Of a stretch of 64,000 nucleotides of DNA, positions 6,968 through 15,996 are shown one piece after another; positions within the stretch are counted from its first letter, which is position 1, and each line of letters starts with the position of its first letter. Source of the DNA: Motilimonas cestriensis (GTDB lineage Bacteria; Pseudomonadota; Gammaproteobacteria; Enterobacterales; CBDFNC01); NCBI RefSeq assembly GCF_021295315.1, contig NZ_JAIMJA010000013.1, positions 1-64,000 on the forward strand, written 5' to 3'. Under the pieces are notes generated by a model that saw only the letters and a list, made by a program, of their open reading frames with translations, did not search any database and was not told the origin of the DNA. Position numbers and translations under genes: made by a program.

Positions 6968-7215
6968 ATTTATGGGCAGTCTTTGTTGCTGTGGTTTGCA
7001 ATCGTGTTGCGCAATTAGCTGACGTTAAGTGCCCCAAATGCCAAAGATTGGGGCTAGTATGGCTATCTTGATTGAAATGCTCTTGCACTAATAATGTGGT
7101 TAAAAATACAATTTAAATCAATTAAAAGTCATATTTCGGTTGCGCTCATCTGTTGGTGGAATAGACTGGACTGGCTATCTCGTTTACTTATCCCCATTCA
7201 GTAAGAAGATTAATT

Positions 7216-7860
7216 ATGATTATATTTGGCTCTGGCGATCGTCTTATTCGCGGCGAAAAACTTGGAGGTTTTCAATGCCTCAATTGTAAAGGCCAGCAGT
7301 TTACGGCGCTGGGTTTTATCCGTCACTTTCACCTTTATCGAATTCCTACATTTCCGGTGTCTAAGCGTGTCGCGGTTGAATGCTGTCAATGTAAAGAGCG
7401 CCTTATAAGGGATGAATTTCCCGCGTACATCGCTAACCGTATTCGTGAAAACATTTTTAATGCTAAGAACATCGCGCCAAGTTTTATTGGCTTGTTGATC
7501 ATTGCATTTATCTTGATTGCCATGGTGCTCGGCTACTCTTTTAATCAAGCACAGCTCGAACGATATATTGCTAAGCCTGCCATTAATGATATTTATATTA
7601 TTGATAACTATGAAATATTCGATCGTAATCGCGAGAGCTATCGGTATGCAGCCATGATGATAACTCGAGTAGCAAATGACGAAGCGGAATTTGTCTTGTC
7701 GAAATATACTTACAGTAAAAGTAAAGGCATAGACCGAGACATAGCTGCCAAATATATGCCTACTTGGGGGAGTAATAGCGTCGTTTTTACCCGAGAAGAA
7801 CTAGCTTCATTTCATCAGGCTGGCGCTATTTATGACATCTCGCGCAATGGTAGTGATTGA
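7216..7860 (+). CDS. Zinc-ribbon protein with one membrane anchor, function unknown
   Basis: The 214-aa protein has an N-terminal cytoplasmic part with two cysteine pairs (CLNC near residue 21 and ECCQC near 55) that can form a zinc ribbon. One transmembrane segment follows at about 95-113 (SFIGLLIIAFILIAMVLGYS), and then a soluble domain of about 100 residues rich in Tyr, Asp and Arg. I know no named family for it. A role in sensing or scaffolding at the membrane would be a guess. It stands alone, with its own upstream region after a terminator. Confidence 0.7.
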   Translation: MIIFGSGDRLIRGEKLGGFQCLNCKGQQFTALGFIRHFHLYRIPTFPVSKRVAVECCQCKERLIRDEFPAYIANRIRENIFNAKNIAPSFIGLLIIAFILIAMVLGYSFNQAQLERYIAKPAINDIYIIDNYEIFDRNRESYRYAAMMITRVANDEAEFVLSKYTYSKSKGIDRDIAAKYMPTWGSNSVVFTREELASFHQAGAIYDISRNGSD

Positions 7861-7958
7861 GCGGTATTGCTTAGCTTCGCTCCCTTAATCCAGTGCTGCA
7901 CTATGCTTTAAGTATGTTGATTAAATAGTCAAATCGCCCTGAATAAGTGCGATTGGGC

Positions 7959-7986
7959 TTGTTAGTCGAGGTGGCTTTTGTATAAT
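7959..7986 (+). promoter_or_regulatory. Sigma-70 promoter for yhhQ
   Basis: A perfect TATAAT (7981-7986) is preceded by TTGTTA (7959-7964) with a 16-base spacer. The predicted start, near 7993, lies only about nine bases before the riboswitch stem. Confidence 0.75.
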
Positions 7987-8000
7987 CCCGCCTCGAATTT

Positions 8001-8034
8001 TTTGGGTTCCCTCACCCCAACCATCAAAAAGGTA
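8001..8034 (+). promoter_or_regulatory. PreQ1-I riboswitch controlling yhhQ translation
   Basis: The P1 stem pairs TTGGG (8002-8006) with CCCAA (8016-8020) around a C-rich nine-base loop. An A-rich tail (CATCAAAAAGG) follows, whose AAGG is both the ribosome site of yhhQ and the 3' strand of the expected pseudoknot with loop cytosines. The layout closely matches the very small preQ1 class I aptamer, for example that of Thermoanaerobacter. PreQ1 binding would hide the ribosome site and shut off the transporter. PreQ1 motifs ahead of COG1738 (yhhQ) genes are known. Confidence 0.8.
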
Positions 8035-8038
8035 CAAT

Positions 8039-8728
8039 ATGAAAACCACAACCTTAATGCAGGCAAAATTTGCCTTGCTAGTACTATCGCTATTCCACAT
8101 TGCCGTGATTGCATCCAGTAATTATTTGGTGCAACTGCCTGTGACTATTTTAGGTATGCACACCACTTGGGGCGCATTTACCTTTCCGTTTATCTTTTTA
8201 GCAACCGATTTAACCGTGCGCATTTTTGGTGCCGCGTTAGCGCGTAAAATCATCTTTGTGGTGATGTTACCGGCCTTAGTTATTTCGTATTTGCTGTCGG
8301 TGATCTTCTTTAATGGCGATTATCAAGGCGTTGCCGGATTAGCGGAGTTTAATACCTTTGTGGCGCGCATCGCTTTAGCTAGCTTTTTAGCTTATTGCTT
8401 AGGTCAGCTGCTGGATATTTCAGTGTTTAATCGCCTGCGTCAGTTACGTCAATGGTGGATTGCGCCCGTTGCATCTACAATTTTAGGCAATTTACTCGAT
8501 ACTTTAATCTTTTTCTTTGTTGCGTTTTATCAATCCAGTGATGCTTTTATGGCTGAGCACTGGTTTGCCATCGCGCTCGCAGACTATGGCTTTAAGTTGT
8601 TGATAAGTATCTTAGTATTTTTACCATTCTATGGCGTGATACTCAGTAAAATGCAAAAATACTTAATAAATTCAGGCCGTTTATGTGATCAAACTAAGGA
8701 TGGCATGGCGGAAGTATTAGCTCGCTAA
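8039..8728 (+). CDS. yhhQ: Queuosine precursor transporter YhhQ (COG1738)
   Basis: The 229-aa inner-membrane protein has six to seven transmembrane segments and the family signature HTTWGAFTFPFIFLATDLTVR early in the protein, plus FNRLR and LGNLLDTLIFF later. E. coli YhhQ imports the 7-deazaguanine precursors preQ0 and preQ1 used for queuosine in tRNA. The preQ1-I aptamer overlapping its ribosome site supports the substrate. It appears monocistronic with its own promoter. Confidence 0.93.
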   Translation: MKTTTLMQAKFALLVLSLFHIAVIASSNYLVQLPVTILGMHTTWGAFTFPFIFLATDLTVRIFGAALARKIIFVVMLPALVISYLLSVIFFNGDYQGVAGLAEFNTFVARIALASFLAYCLGQLLDISVFNRLRQLRQWWIAPVASTILGNLLDTLIFFFVAFYQSSDAFMAEHWFAIALADYGFKLLISILVFLPFYGVILSKMQKYLINSGRLCDQTKDGMAEVLAR

Positions 8729-8788
8729 TGCTTCCTGAGTTAGAATACGGCGTTTTTTTGCACTTGTGTCAGGCATTCAGAGGTAACA

Positions 8789-9922
8789 ATGGCCACAGAA
8801 ACTACCGGAGCGGAAGATGTTTTTGCCGATATTCGTCCTTATAACGACAATGAAATTGCCGGTGTAATTCAACGCATCATTCATGATGAAGAATTTATTG
8901 CCGCAATGACTAAGGTTCGTTTTCCGCGTTTGTCTGGCTGGGCTCCTTGGTTAATGCGGCCTTTAGTAAAGCAAGCTTTGAGCAAGAAGTGGGCCGGGTT
9001 AGACTCGGTTGACAAAGTGCAAGCGGAAGTGGCGGCCCACATGCAAAGTATGGTCACTCGTACTACCTCTAAGGTGACCTTTACTGGCCTTGAGCAATTA
9101 CAGCGTGATCAAGCTTATTTGTTTGTTTCTAATCACCGTGATATCGCGATGGACCCCGCTTTTGTAAACTGGGGCTTGTTTCATAACAACTTCGGTACGG
9201 TGCGAATTGCTATTGGTGACAACCTGCTGAAAAAGCCCTATGTTACTGATTTAATGAAGCTAAACAAAAGCTTTATTGTGAAACGCTCTGCCACTGCGCC
9301 ACGCGCGATGATGGCGGCGTTTACGCATCTTTCAGCCTATATCAATGACTCACTGCGCTCTGGCAATAATATTTGGATTGCACAAAAAGAAGGGCGCGCC
9401 AAAGACGGTTTTGATAAAACCGATCCCGCTATTATCAAAATGTTTTACATGCACGGTAAAAAGCAAAAAGTGCCGTTTGCTGAGTATGTGAAGCAGCTGA
9501 AGATAGTGCCTGTCGCTATTTCTTATGAATTTGATCCTGGCGATGTCAGTAAAGCAAAAGAGCTATACGCGACGGAGCAACATGGCAAATACGAGAAAAG
9601 TGAGTTTGAAGATATTGTTAGTATCACCGAAGGCATTACTGGCAAAAAAGGCCATGTACATATTGCATTTGGCCAACCGTTACAAGATGACTATGATGAT
9701 GCCGACAGTGTCGCAGCGGCGATAGACGACAGTATTTATCGTCACTATTACCTGCATCCTGCAAATCTGCTGGCGGCAAAAGTGCCAGAGGCTGATAACG
9801 TGTCTCTGGCTGATCGTCAAGCGTTTGAAGAGCACATGAACAACGTACCAGAAGAGCTACGTGAGCGCGTGTTAGCTATGTATGCTCAGCCGGTTTTTAA
9901 CCGCGCTAATCTTTCTGACTAA
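8789..9922 (+). CDS. Glycerolipid acyltransferase-like protein (PlsC/LPLAT superfamily)
   Basis: The 377-aa protein carries an LPLAT-type motif SNHRDIAMDPAF near residue 115, where the usual HX4D is stretched to HX5D. NIWIAQKEGRAKDG near 200 corresponds to the PEGTRS substrate-binding block. A later VPVAISYEFDPGD segment fits the phosphate-binding strand. No signal peptide is seen, and hydrophobic stretches are short. Homologues in gammaproteobacteria are annotated as glycerol acyltransferases of uncharacterised specificity. It could modify lysophospholipids, but the altered motif leaves activity open. Confidence 0.78.
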   Translation: MATETTGAEDVFADIRPYNDNEIAGVIQRIIHDEEFIAAMTKVRFPRLSGWAPWLMRPLVKQALSKKWAGLDSVDKVQAEVAAHMQSMVTRTTSKVTFTGLEQLQRDQAYLFVSNHRDIAMDPAFVNWGLFHNNFGTVRIAIGDNLLKKPYVTDLMKLNKSFIVKRSATAPRAMMAAFTHLSAYINDSLRSGNNIWIAQKEGRAKDGFDKTDPAIIKMFYMHGKKQKVPFAEYVKQLKIVPVAISYEFDPGDVSKAKELYATEQHGKYEKSEFEDIVSITEGITGKKGHVHIAFGQPLQDDYDDADSVAAAIDDSIYRHYYLHPANLLAAKVPEADNVSLADRQAFEEHMNNVPEELRERVLAMYAQPVFNRANLSD

Positions 9923-9935
9923 TCTCGCTTTTTTG

Positions 9936-9965
9936 CTTGGCTTTTATCTGCGAATAAAAGCCAAG
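9936..9965. repeat. Perfect 12-bp inverted repeat after the acyltransferase gene
   Basis: CTTGGCTTTTAT and ATAAAAGCCAAG form a perfect stem around a six-base loop, 13 bases after the stop codon. No T-run follows on either strand, so it is not a canonical terminator. It may protect the mRNA 3' end. Confidence 0.6.
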
Positions 9966-10114
9966 TGAACCCGCTATACCCATTATCTTTGTTTTAACTC
10001 AGCACTTTACAGTTACTTATTATGCTATGTTGTGTGCTGTTTTAGTTGTCGGCTTTATGTTTGTAAGCCGGCTTTATTAACAACATCGTTGTAAGCAAGC
10101 ATAAGGGGATAGAT

Positions 10115-10765
10115 GTGATCACTCGCTTACCTAAATGGATTGAGTTAGGCGCCTTTTTTTTGGCTGTTTTGGCTGGCTGCGTCAATTCGATTGGTTTGTT
10201 GGGTTTTGAGCATCAAGCGGTTTCACACCTTTCAGGCTCGGTAACGCAATTTGGTGTGGGGCTTTTAAGTTTTAGTAACAATACCGTTCATTTGCTGTTA
10301 ATCATTTTAAGCTTTCTTGGTGGAGCCATGATCAGCGGTGTATTGATCGAAAATACTGCCCTGAAATTGGGGCGTCATTATGGCTCAGCCTTAGTGATAG
10401 AGGCGGGTTTATTATTCCTTGCTATGTTGGCTTTGTTAGATGGCTCTAACAGCGGCCACTATTTTGCTTCCGCGGCTTGTGGCTTACAAAATGCCTTAAT
10501 TACCACTTACAGCGGCGCTATTGTGCGCACTACTCACGTTACTGGGGTCTTTACCGATTTAGGCTTAATGTTAGGGGCAAAGTTACGGGGCCAGCCGTTT
10601 GATAAGCGTAAAGGGATTATATTCCTAATCATTATTGTTGGTTTCACCCTTGGTGGCTTGATGGGCGCGTTTTTATACCCGGCCTTACATTATCTCTCGT
10701 TACTGGTTCCCGCCGGTATGGCGTTTGTGTTGGCGGTGGTTTACCACGTTTGGGTGAGGAGTTAA
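10115..10765 (+). CDS. YoaK/DUF1275 family membrane protein
   Basis: The 216-aa protein has six hydrophobic segments and the DUF1275 features GCVNSIGLLGF, HLSGSVTQFGVGLL, CGLQNALITTYSGAIVRTTH and VTGVFTDLGLMLG. Members such as E. coli YoaK are inner-membrane proteins of unknown transport or signalling role. The start is GTG at 10115, with AAGGGG upstream. The ATG two bases earlier would give an immediate stop. The next gene follows after nine bases, so the two are probably co-transcribed. Confidence 0.87.
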   Translation: MITRLPKWIELGAFFLAVLAGCVNSIGLLGFEHQAVSHLSGSVTQFGVGLLSFSNNTVHLLLIILSFLGGAMISGVLIENTALKLGRHYGSALVIEAGLLFLAMLALLDGSNSGHYFASAACGLQNALITTYSGAIVRTTHVTGVFTDLGLMLGAKLRGQPFDKRKGIIFLIIIVGFTLGGLMGAFLYPALHYLSLLVPAGMAFVLAVVYHVWVRS

Positions 10766-10774
10766 CTCATTTCA

Positions 10775-11188
10775 ATGAAGTTAAGACTATGGCTAGTTGC
10801 CATCTTTTTTTCAGGCTTGTTGTTGGCCACTGGGGTGCTTACCTTGCCGATATGGTTTACAGCAGTGTATGGCCTGATGAGCGTGCTGACTTTTGCGTTA
10901 TATGGCAAAGATAAGTTGGCAGCACGGAAAAAACGTTGGCGGGTTAAAGAGCGTACCTTGCATTTATTTGCGTTATTTGGCGGCTGGCCGGGGGCAATGT
11001 TGGCGCAGCAAAAATTTCGCCATAAAACACAGAAACAACCGTTTCGGGTTATTTATTGGCTAACAATTGTGGCCAACTGCGCGGTTCTAGCTTGGTTGTG
11101 TAGCACTGATGGCCGTAGCTTTTTACATGCATTACCGACGGTTTCTGAGCTTAAGTTGGGATATTCTTCTTGGGTAAATTATCATTAG
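10775..11188 (+). CDS. DUF1294 family membrane protein
   Basis: The 137-aa protein has two N-terminal membrane segments, the DUF1294 core FALYGKDKLAARKKRWRVKE, and LHLFALFGGWPGAMLAQQKFRHKT, then a last membrane segment. In many bacteria this domain is fused to a cold-shock domain. Here it stands alone. Function is unknown. It follows the YoaK-like gene closely. Confidence 0.87.
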   Translation: MKLRLWLVAIFFSGLLLATGVLTLPIWFTAVYGLMSVLTFALYGKDKLAARKKRWRVKERTLHLFALFGGWPGAMLAQQKFRHKTQKQPFRVIYWLTIVANCAVLAWLCSTDGRSFLHALPTVSELKLGYSSWVNYH

Positions 11189-11312
11189 TACTTGCTAGAA
11201 ACTAATTGTGTGTAGTGTCTCTGATTTTAGTAAAAAATAAGTCATATCCGGCTTGGTGTTTCATATATGCTACGCCCAATTTTTTAGCTATTAACAATGA
11301 AATGGGTAAGTT

Positions 11313-11774
11313 ATGAAGAAGTTATTACTGGCTAGTGTTGTTGCTGCATCTTTTTTATCTGGCTGTGCAACGGTACCAACGGCATCTAATGAAGCCGAGA
11401 CAACCGCAAAAAAGTTTAGCGCACCAGCGCCGAATAATGCGGGTATTTACGTTTACCGCAAAGACTCGATTGTAGGCGGTGCTCTGAAAAAAGACGTTTG
11501 GATTAACGGTGAGTGCATTGGCGAAACGGCACCCGGCATATTCTTTTACCATGAAGTAGCCGGGGGTGAAGAGCACAAAGTATCTACTGAGTCTGAATTT
11601 TCGCCTAACGACCTGTTGGTTAAAGCAGAAGCTGGCAAGTTGTACTTTGTTGAGCAGTACATCAAAATGGGGGCATTTGTTGGTGGTGCCGGTGTTGAGC
11701 AAGCTGATGAAGCAACGGGCAAAGCTGAAGTGTCCAAATTAAAGCTGGCTGAAAAAGGTAACTGCAGTATTTAA
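11313..11774 (+). CDS. DUF2846 family lipoprotein
   Basis: The 153-aa protein has a lipoprotein signal ending in the lipobox LSGC (Cys18). The mature part has AGIYVYRKDSIVGGALKKDVW, GE.IGETAPGIFFYHEV and LLVKAEAGKLYFVEQYI, the pattern of DUF2846 proteins, small beta-rich outer-membrane or periplasmic lipoproteins without known function. Ser at position +2 predicts outer-membrane sorting only if the residue after Cys is not Asp; here it is Ala. It is monocistronic. Confidence 0.85.
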   Translation: MKKLLLASVVAASFLSGCATVPTASNEAETTAKKFSAPAPNNAGIYVYRKDSIVGGALKKDVWINGECIGETAPGIFFYHEVAGGEEHKVSTESEFSPNDLLVKAEAGKLYFVEQYIKMGAFVGGAGVEQADEATGKAEVSKLKLAEKGNCSI

Positions 11775-11897
11775 ATCACAGCTGGAGGCTATTTGCGGCG
11801 CAAGTCTATTGCGCCGTCTAGTTAACATATTCATTCGCCCTTTCTGCAAAGCTAGGGCATAGTGGGCTTTCTGTTTATTCTTCAATAAGGATTTCCC

Positions 11898-12263
11898 TTG
11901 GCAATTACTGCTGAAGCGATGGCAACACAGCTGACGGATTTATCTTGTCGCACCACGTTTTCCATCAAAAAAATCACCGAATATATGCTGCCCGATTCAA
12001 AAGAGTCGTTCTATTTATTGCTTGATGGCTCGGTGCCGCTGTTAGTGATCCGTCCTGCGTATGAAGTGTTTCTCGCTGACTTAACGACATTGTCTGGTGT
12101 TCATAATAAAAAGGGCTACTGCCACTATTCCGAGATGACACGCTTCCCTAAACGCATTCATAAAAGCGCGAATGAAATTCACTATGGTTTAGGCTTTCGC
12201 TTTGATGACTTAGCCGCGGTGGAGTTGTTTATTCAAAAATTGATAAGCATCATTAGAGAGTAA
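11898..12263 (+). CDS. Conserved-looking hypothetical cytoplasmic protein
   Basis: I do not recognise this 121-aa protein. It has no signal or membrane segment. Visible features are a central LLLDGSVPLLVIRPAYEVFL strand-helix block and a C-terminal IHYGLGFRFDDLAAVELFIQ segment, suggesting an alpha/beta fold. The start is a TTG with AAGG seven bases upstream. An internal ATG at 11919 is the alternative and would remove seven residues. Confidence 0.6.
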   Translation: MAITAEAMATQLTDLSCRTTFSIKKITEYMLPDSKESFYLLLDGSVPLLVIRPAYEVFLADLTTLSGVHNKKGYCHYSEMTRFPKRIHKSANEIHYGLGFRFDDLAAVELFIQKLISIIRE

Positions 12264-12353
12264 AATTAATGACGTTGCCTGGCCTTTGGTGATTGTTATT
12301 TAGCGGTAGCGCCCCCATTATGGTTTTAGTTTAAGGCTAAATAAGAGTGTAAT

Positions 12354-12797
12354 GTGGGTTTCATTCGGATACTAATGCTGTTTTGTTGTTTGCTCGGGGC
12401 TTCTCATGCCACCGCTGGCACGGACACGTCTGTCAAAATGACTCAGTTATCCTCGGTTTTATACACTGATGCAACGCAATGTGTGATGACTGATCAGCAA
12501 CCACAAAGTTCGCAAGTCTCGCCAGCGTTCGACTTAAGTCATGGCATTCATATTAATGGCGCCAAGTTACGCGTGGCTCATGACGGGCCAAGTGATGGAG
12601 ACGGAGCACCGACTTATGGTTTAGTGTTTGAGTTTGCCATTGAACCTAGCTTGCAGCTCGCATTAGGGTACGTTGAGCCGTTTAGTCCGCAGCTCTCTTG
12701 GATGTTGCATGCGTCATCGCCAGCCTCTCGGTTAGGAGCTTGGAAAGACAGTAATTTACAATACCTTCCCCAGCAGTATTCCCCTTCTTTTACCTAG
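12354..12797 (+). CDS. Small secreted hypothetical protein
   Basis: The 147-aa product starts at GTG and has a signal peptide (GFIRILMLFCCLLGASHATAG). The mature region holds one cysteine (TQCVMT) and a short charged GPSDGDG turn, then hydrophobic strands (YGLVFEFAIEPSLQLALGY). No family is recognised. Its nearest neighbour is secD, 195 bases downstream on the same strand, but a shared transcript is not obvious. Confidence 0.5.
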   Translation: MGFIRILMLFCCLLGASHATAGTDTSVKMTQLSSVLYTDATQCVMTDQQPQSSQVSPAFDLSHGIHINGAKLRVAHDGPSDGDGAPTYGLVFEFAIEPSLQLALGYVEPFSPQLSWMLHASSPASRLGAWKDSNLQYLPQQYSPSFT

Positions 12798-12992
12798 TTT
12801 TTGCAGTGTTGTTGCCTTAGCGCGACAAGCTGCCATTGAAACAGGTTGTTCTTTTGCGTTTACTCGCTTGCGAGAGCTTTTGCTATAGATGCAATAAACA
12901 ACCTAAATGCACTGATTTTTCAGCTGCTAACACGCTTTATTTGATGCCATTAAATGGCGTTGTATAAGCGAGTCTTCATTAGGTAAAAGAAA

Positions 12993-14837
12993 ATGAAAAA
13001 ACGTTCCTCTCGACGCGCCTTAAACCAATATTCTCATTGGCAATATGTGGTGCTGATTGCCACCTTACTATTGATGCTACTTAGTGCCTTGCCGTCTTGG
13101 TATGGCGAGTCGCCAGCATTACAACTTAATTATCCTCAATCGTCAGCAACGTCAGAGCACTTGGTTATGTTAGATCCACTGGCGCTGCGGCACGCGCTCA
13201 TTCAACAAGGCATCGAGCTTAAACAAATCAAGCAAGATCAAGCCACTACTTGGGTTGTGCTCAATGATGCTAAGCAGCTGCCGTTGGCAAAACAAGTGCT
13301 GCAGAAAATGTCTGACGAGCAAGGTATTCCAGATACCCAACTGACGTTGGCTTCGGTAGCGAACGCGCCTTATTGGTTAACTCAGCTGGGTTTTAACCCG
13401 ATTGCGCTGGGGCTTGATTTACGCGGTGGCGTGCAATTTTTACTCGATGTTGATATGGCGCCAGTTTACCAAAGCCAAACAGAGCAGCTAAAGAAAGAAC
13501 TAGGCGCTTGGCTGCGTGAGCACAATATGCGCGGTGGTCAGTTTAAAGAGCTGTCTGCCGATGGGTTTACGCTCTTGCTCGCGAATGAAAGCTATCGAAC
13601 GGAGCTGCGTGATCACCTTAACAGCCAATATCGCCAGTGGCAGATTATCGGCAGCGGTGATGAGCTTCGCCTAGTGCGATCTGAAACGGAACAGGTGGCG
13701 CTGCGCAATCTAACCGTGCAACAAAACCTGCAAATAATGCGTAGCCGTATTGAAGAATTGGGTATCACCGAAGCTGCTGTACAGCGTCAAGGAGAGCATC
13801 GCATTCGCATTGAGTTGCCGGGTGTGCAAGATCCTGCCCAAGCAAAAAACGTGATTGGTGCCACGGCCAGTTTGGCGTTTTATCAGGTATTGGCTGATGA
13901 TGCTTTATCAGGCCAAGCCATTCTCGATGAACAAGGCCGACCCGTGCGTGTGGCACAAGTCCCTGTGCTAACGGGCGAGCACATTGTTGATGCCCGTGCC
14001 AGTTTAGGTGAAATGGGGATGGCTGAAGTTAACATCAGTTTAGACAGCCAAGGCGGCCGCATGATGGCGGACTTTTCGCGGCAAAACATTGGGAAACCAA
14101 TGGCCACTGCCTACAGCGAGTACTCACGCAATCAGCAAGGGGAGGTTGTGCAAAGTAATAAAATCATCAGTGTTGCGACCATTCAGTCGGGCTTGGGGGC
14201 GAAGTTTCGCATTACTGGCGCAGGCTCAATGCAAGATGCTCAAAGCCTTGCCTTGTTGCTGCGAGCCGGCTCGTTAACGGCCCCCGTCACCATAGTGGAA
14301 GAGCGTACCATTGGCCCAACTTTAGGCGCCGAAAACATTAGTAATGGTTTTTCCGCATTAGCGCTCGGCTTAGGCATGACCTTAGTGTTTATGGCGCTGT
14401 GGTATCGTCGTTTAGGCTGGATTGCCAATATCGCGTTATTAGCCAACATGGTGATGCTGTTTGGCTTGTTGGCGTTGATCCCCGGTGCGGTTTTAACCTT
14501 GCCCGGTATCGCCGGGCTGGTGCTCACTGTAGGCATGGCGGTGGATACCAATGTGCTGATTTTTGAACGTATTCGTGACAAGTTAAAAGAAGGCAACAGT
14601 GTGGCGCGGGCCATTGATAGCGGTTTTAGCAGCGCCACTAGCACCATTTTTGATGCTAACTTCACCACCATGATCACTGCCATTGTGTTGTACAGCCTAG
14701 GTAATGGGCCGATCCAAGGTTTTGCTTTAACTCTTGGTTTAGGGCTACTTACCAGCATGTTTACCGGTATTTTTGCTTCACGCGCCATGATCAATTGGTT
14801 TTGGGGCAACGACACTCGTCGCAGCGTAAGGATTTAA
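12993..14837 (+). CDS. secD: Protein translocase subunit SecD (second, SecD2-type copy)
   Basis: The 614-aa protein has a first membrane span (YVVLIATLLLMLLSALP), a large periplasmic region with GLDLRGGVQFLLDVD, and five C-terminal membrane spans containing LVLTVGMAVDTNVLIFERIRD and SMFTGIFASRAM. These are the SecD signature blocks. With SecF it uses the proton or sodium motive force to help pull secreted proteins through SecYEG. YajC and tgt, which normally precede secD, are absent, so this is most likely the paralogous secDF2 set found in vibrios and relatives. The secF gene begins two bases after its stop. Confidence 0.92.
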   Translation: MKKRSSRRALNQYSHWQYVVLIATLLLMLLSALPSWYGESPALQLNYPQSSATSEHLVMLDPLALRHALIQQGIELKQIKQDQATTWVVLNDAKQLPLAKQVLQKMSDEQGIPDTQLTLASVANAPYWLTQLGFNPIALGLDLRGGVQFLLDVDMAPVYQSQTEQLKKELGAWLREHNMRGGQFKELSADGFTLLLANESYRTELRDHLNSQYRQWQIIGSGDELRLVRSETEQVALRNLTVQQNLQIMRSRIEELGITEAAVQRQGEHRIRIELPGVQDPAQAKNVIGATASLAFYQVLADDALSGQAILDEQGRPVRVAQVPVLTGEHIVDARASLGEMGMAEVNISLDSQGGRMMADFSRQNIGKPMATAYSEYSRNQQGEVVQSNKIISVATIQSGLGAKFRITGAGSMQDAQSLALLLRAGSLTAPVTIVEERTIGPTLGAENISNGFSALALGLGMTLVFMALWYRRLGWIANIALLANMVMLFGLLALIPGAVLTLPGIAGLVLTVGMAVDTNVLIFERIRDKLKEGNSVARAIDSGFSSATSTIFDANFTTMITAIVLYSLGNGPIQGFALTLGLGLLTSMFTGIFASRAMINWFWGNDTRRSVRI

Positions 14838-14839
14838 TC

Positions 14840-15748
14840 ATGACTCAATTACTGAATATGAAAAATGCCAGCCAATGGCGCTATGGCACCAGTGTTATCT
14901 CTATTTTATTACTGTGCACCTCATTGTTTTTTATTGTGACTAAGGGCTTTAACTGGGGCTTGGATTTTACCGGCGGCGTGGTCAGTGAAATTCAAGTAAG
15001 CCAGCAAATCACCAACAGTGAGCTAAGCCCATTGTTGGAAGCGGGGCTAGGGCAAAAAGTGAGTGTGGTTGCCAGTGATGAACCGGGTCGTTGGGTTATT
15101 CGCTATAGTGTGCCGGAAAATATGAACACCACCGCGGTATCGATTGAGGCTTTGCTTGCGCCGCTATCGGGTGAGGTGCAAGTGCTGAACACCAGTATAG
15201 TGGGGCCGCAGGTCGGCCAAGAGCTAGCTGAGCAAGGCGGATTAGCGCTACTTGTTTGCATGCTTTGTATTATGGTGTATTTGAGCATTCGCTTTGAGTG
15301 GCGCTTAGCACTGGGCTCGCTGGTGGCTTTGGTACACGATGTGGTATTTGTGCTGGGCTTTTTTGCTCTTAGCCAGATGGAGTTTAACTTAACTGTATTG
15401 GCGGCGGTGTTGGCGATTTTAGGTTATTCCCTCAATGATTCGATTATCATTGCCGACCGTATTCGTGAATTACTGCGTTTAAAACCCGATGCGGCCACCG
15501 CCGATATTAATAATCAAGCTATTGCTGCTACTTTTACCCGAACCATGATCACCTCAGGGACCACTTTAATCACAGTATCTGCATTATGGTTATTGGGCGG
15601 TGCGTCGTTAGCGGGTTTTGCCATCGCCATGTTTATCGGTATCCTCGCCGGCACTTGGTCATCGATTGCGGTCGGCACCTCACTACCCGAAGTGTTAGGC
15701 CTAAAACCTGAGCATTATCAAGAGGTGGCATTGCCAGATACACCTTAG
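14840..15748 (+). CDS. secF: Protein translocase subunit SecF (second, SecF2-type copy)
   Basis: The 302-aa partner of SecD has the GLDFTGGVVSEIQ motif after its first membrane span, a short periplasmic domain, and five C-terminal spans with YSLNDSIIIADRIRELLR and the FTRTMITSGTTLITVSALW block. The start at 14840 follows AAGGA located inside the end of secD, so translation is coupled. A longer frame starting at 14795 overlaps secD and is unlikely. It works as a SecDF heterodimer in the inner membrane. Confidence 0.92.
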   Translation: MTQLLNMKNASQWRYGTSVISILLLCTSLFFIVTKGFNWGLDFTGGVVSEIQVSQQITNSELSPLLEAGLGQKVSVVASDEPGRWVIRYSVPENMNTTAVSIEALLAPLSGEVQVLNTSIVGPQVGQELAEQGGLALLVCMLCIMVYLSIRFEWRLALGSLVALVHDVVFVLGFFALSQMEFNLTVLAAVLAILGYSLNDSIIIADRIRELLRLKPDAATADINNQAIAATFTRTMITSGTTLITVSALWLLGGASLAGFAIAMFIGILAGTWSSIAVGTSLPEVLGLKPEHYQEVALPDTP

Positions 15749-15813
15749 TCTTAGATAGGAGCCCCTATTATGGGGCGATAAGGCTTGGAGCGGTATTTAA
15801 CAGCGAAATTAGC

Positions 15814-15945
15814 GCGCTCAGCGCATAAGATTCGCGATATAAATATCGCTCCTTGTATGTTGAATTTGTTGATTTGTGTTTTTTGTAGACCTGAGCTCGC
15901 TCAGGGTATTTGCGATATTCGCTGAGCAAGCTCAGCTCCTACAAA
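15814..15945 (-). repeat. REP-like palindromic repeat pair (BIME-like)
   Basis: On the minus strand are two REP-like units: GGAGCGATATTTATATCGCGAATC followed by TATGCGCTGAGCGCGC, here quoted in parts, and GTAGGAGCTGAGCTTGCTCAG. A spacer with ACACAAATCAACAAATTC lies between them. The same arrangement recurs at 26375-26540. The GTAGGAGC...GCGAA design recalls Pseudomonas REP sequences mobilised by RAYT transposases. Confidence 0.7.
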
Positions 15946-15996
15946 AGCCAACCAGCTTGCCGTTACGCACTCGTAGGCTTGTATTCAATCACGCGT

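Noticed and set aside
11355-11702. 115-codon minus-strand ORF
   Set aside because: Shadow of the DUF2846 lipoprotein gene, which has a clear lipobox.
14240-14815. 191-codon minus-strand ORF
   Set aside because: Long antisense frame within secD caused by codon bias. The SecD motifs are on the plus strand.
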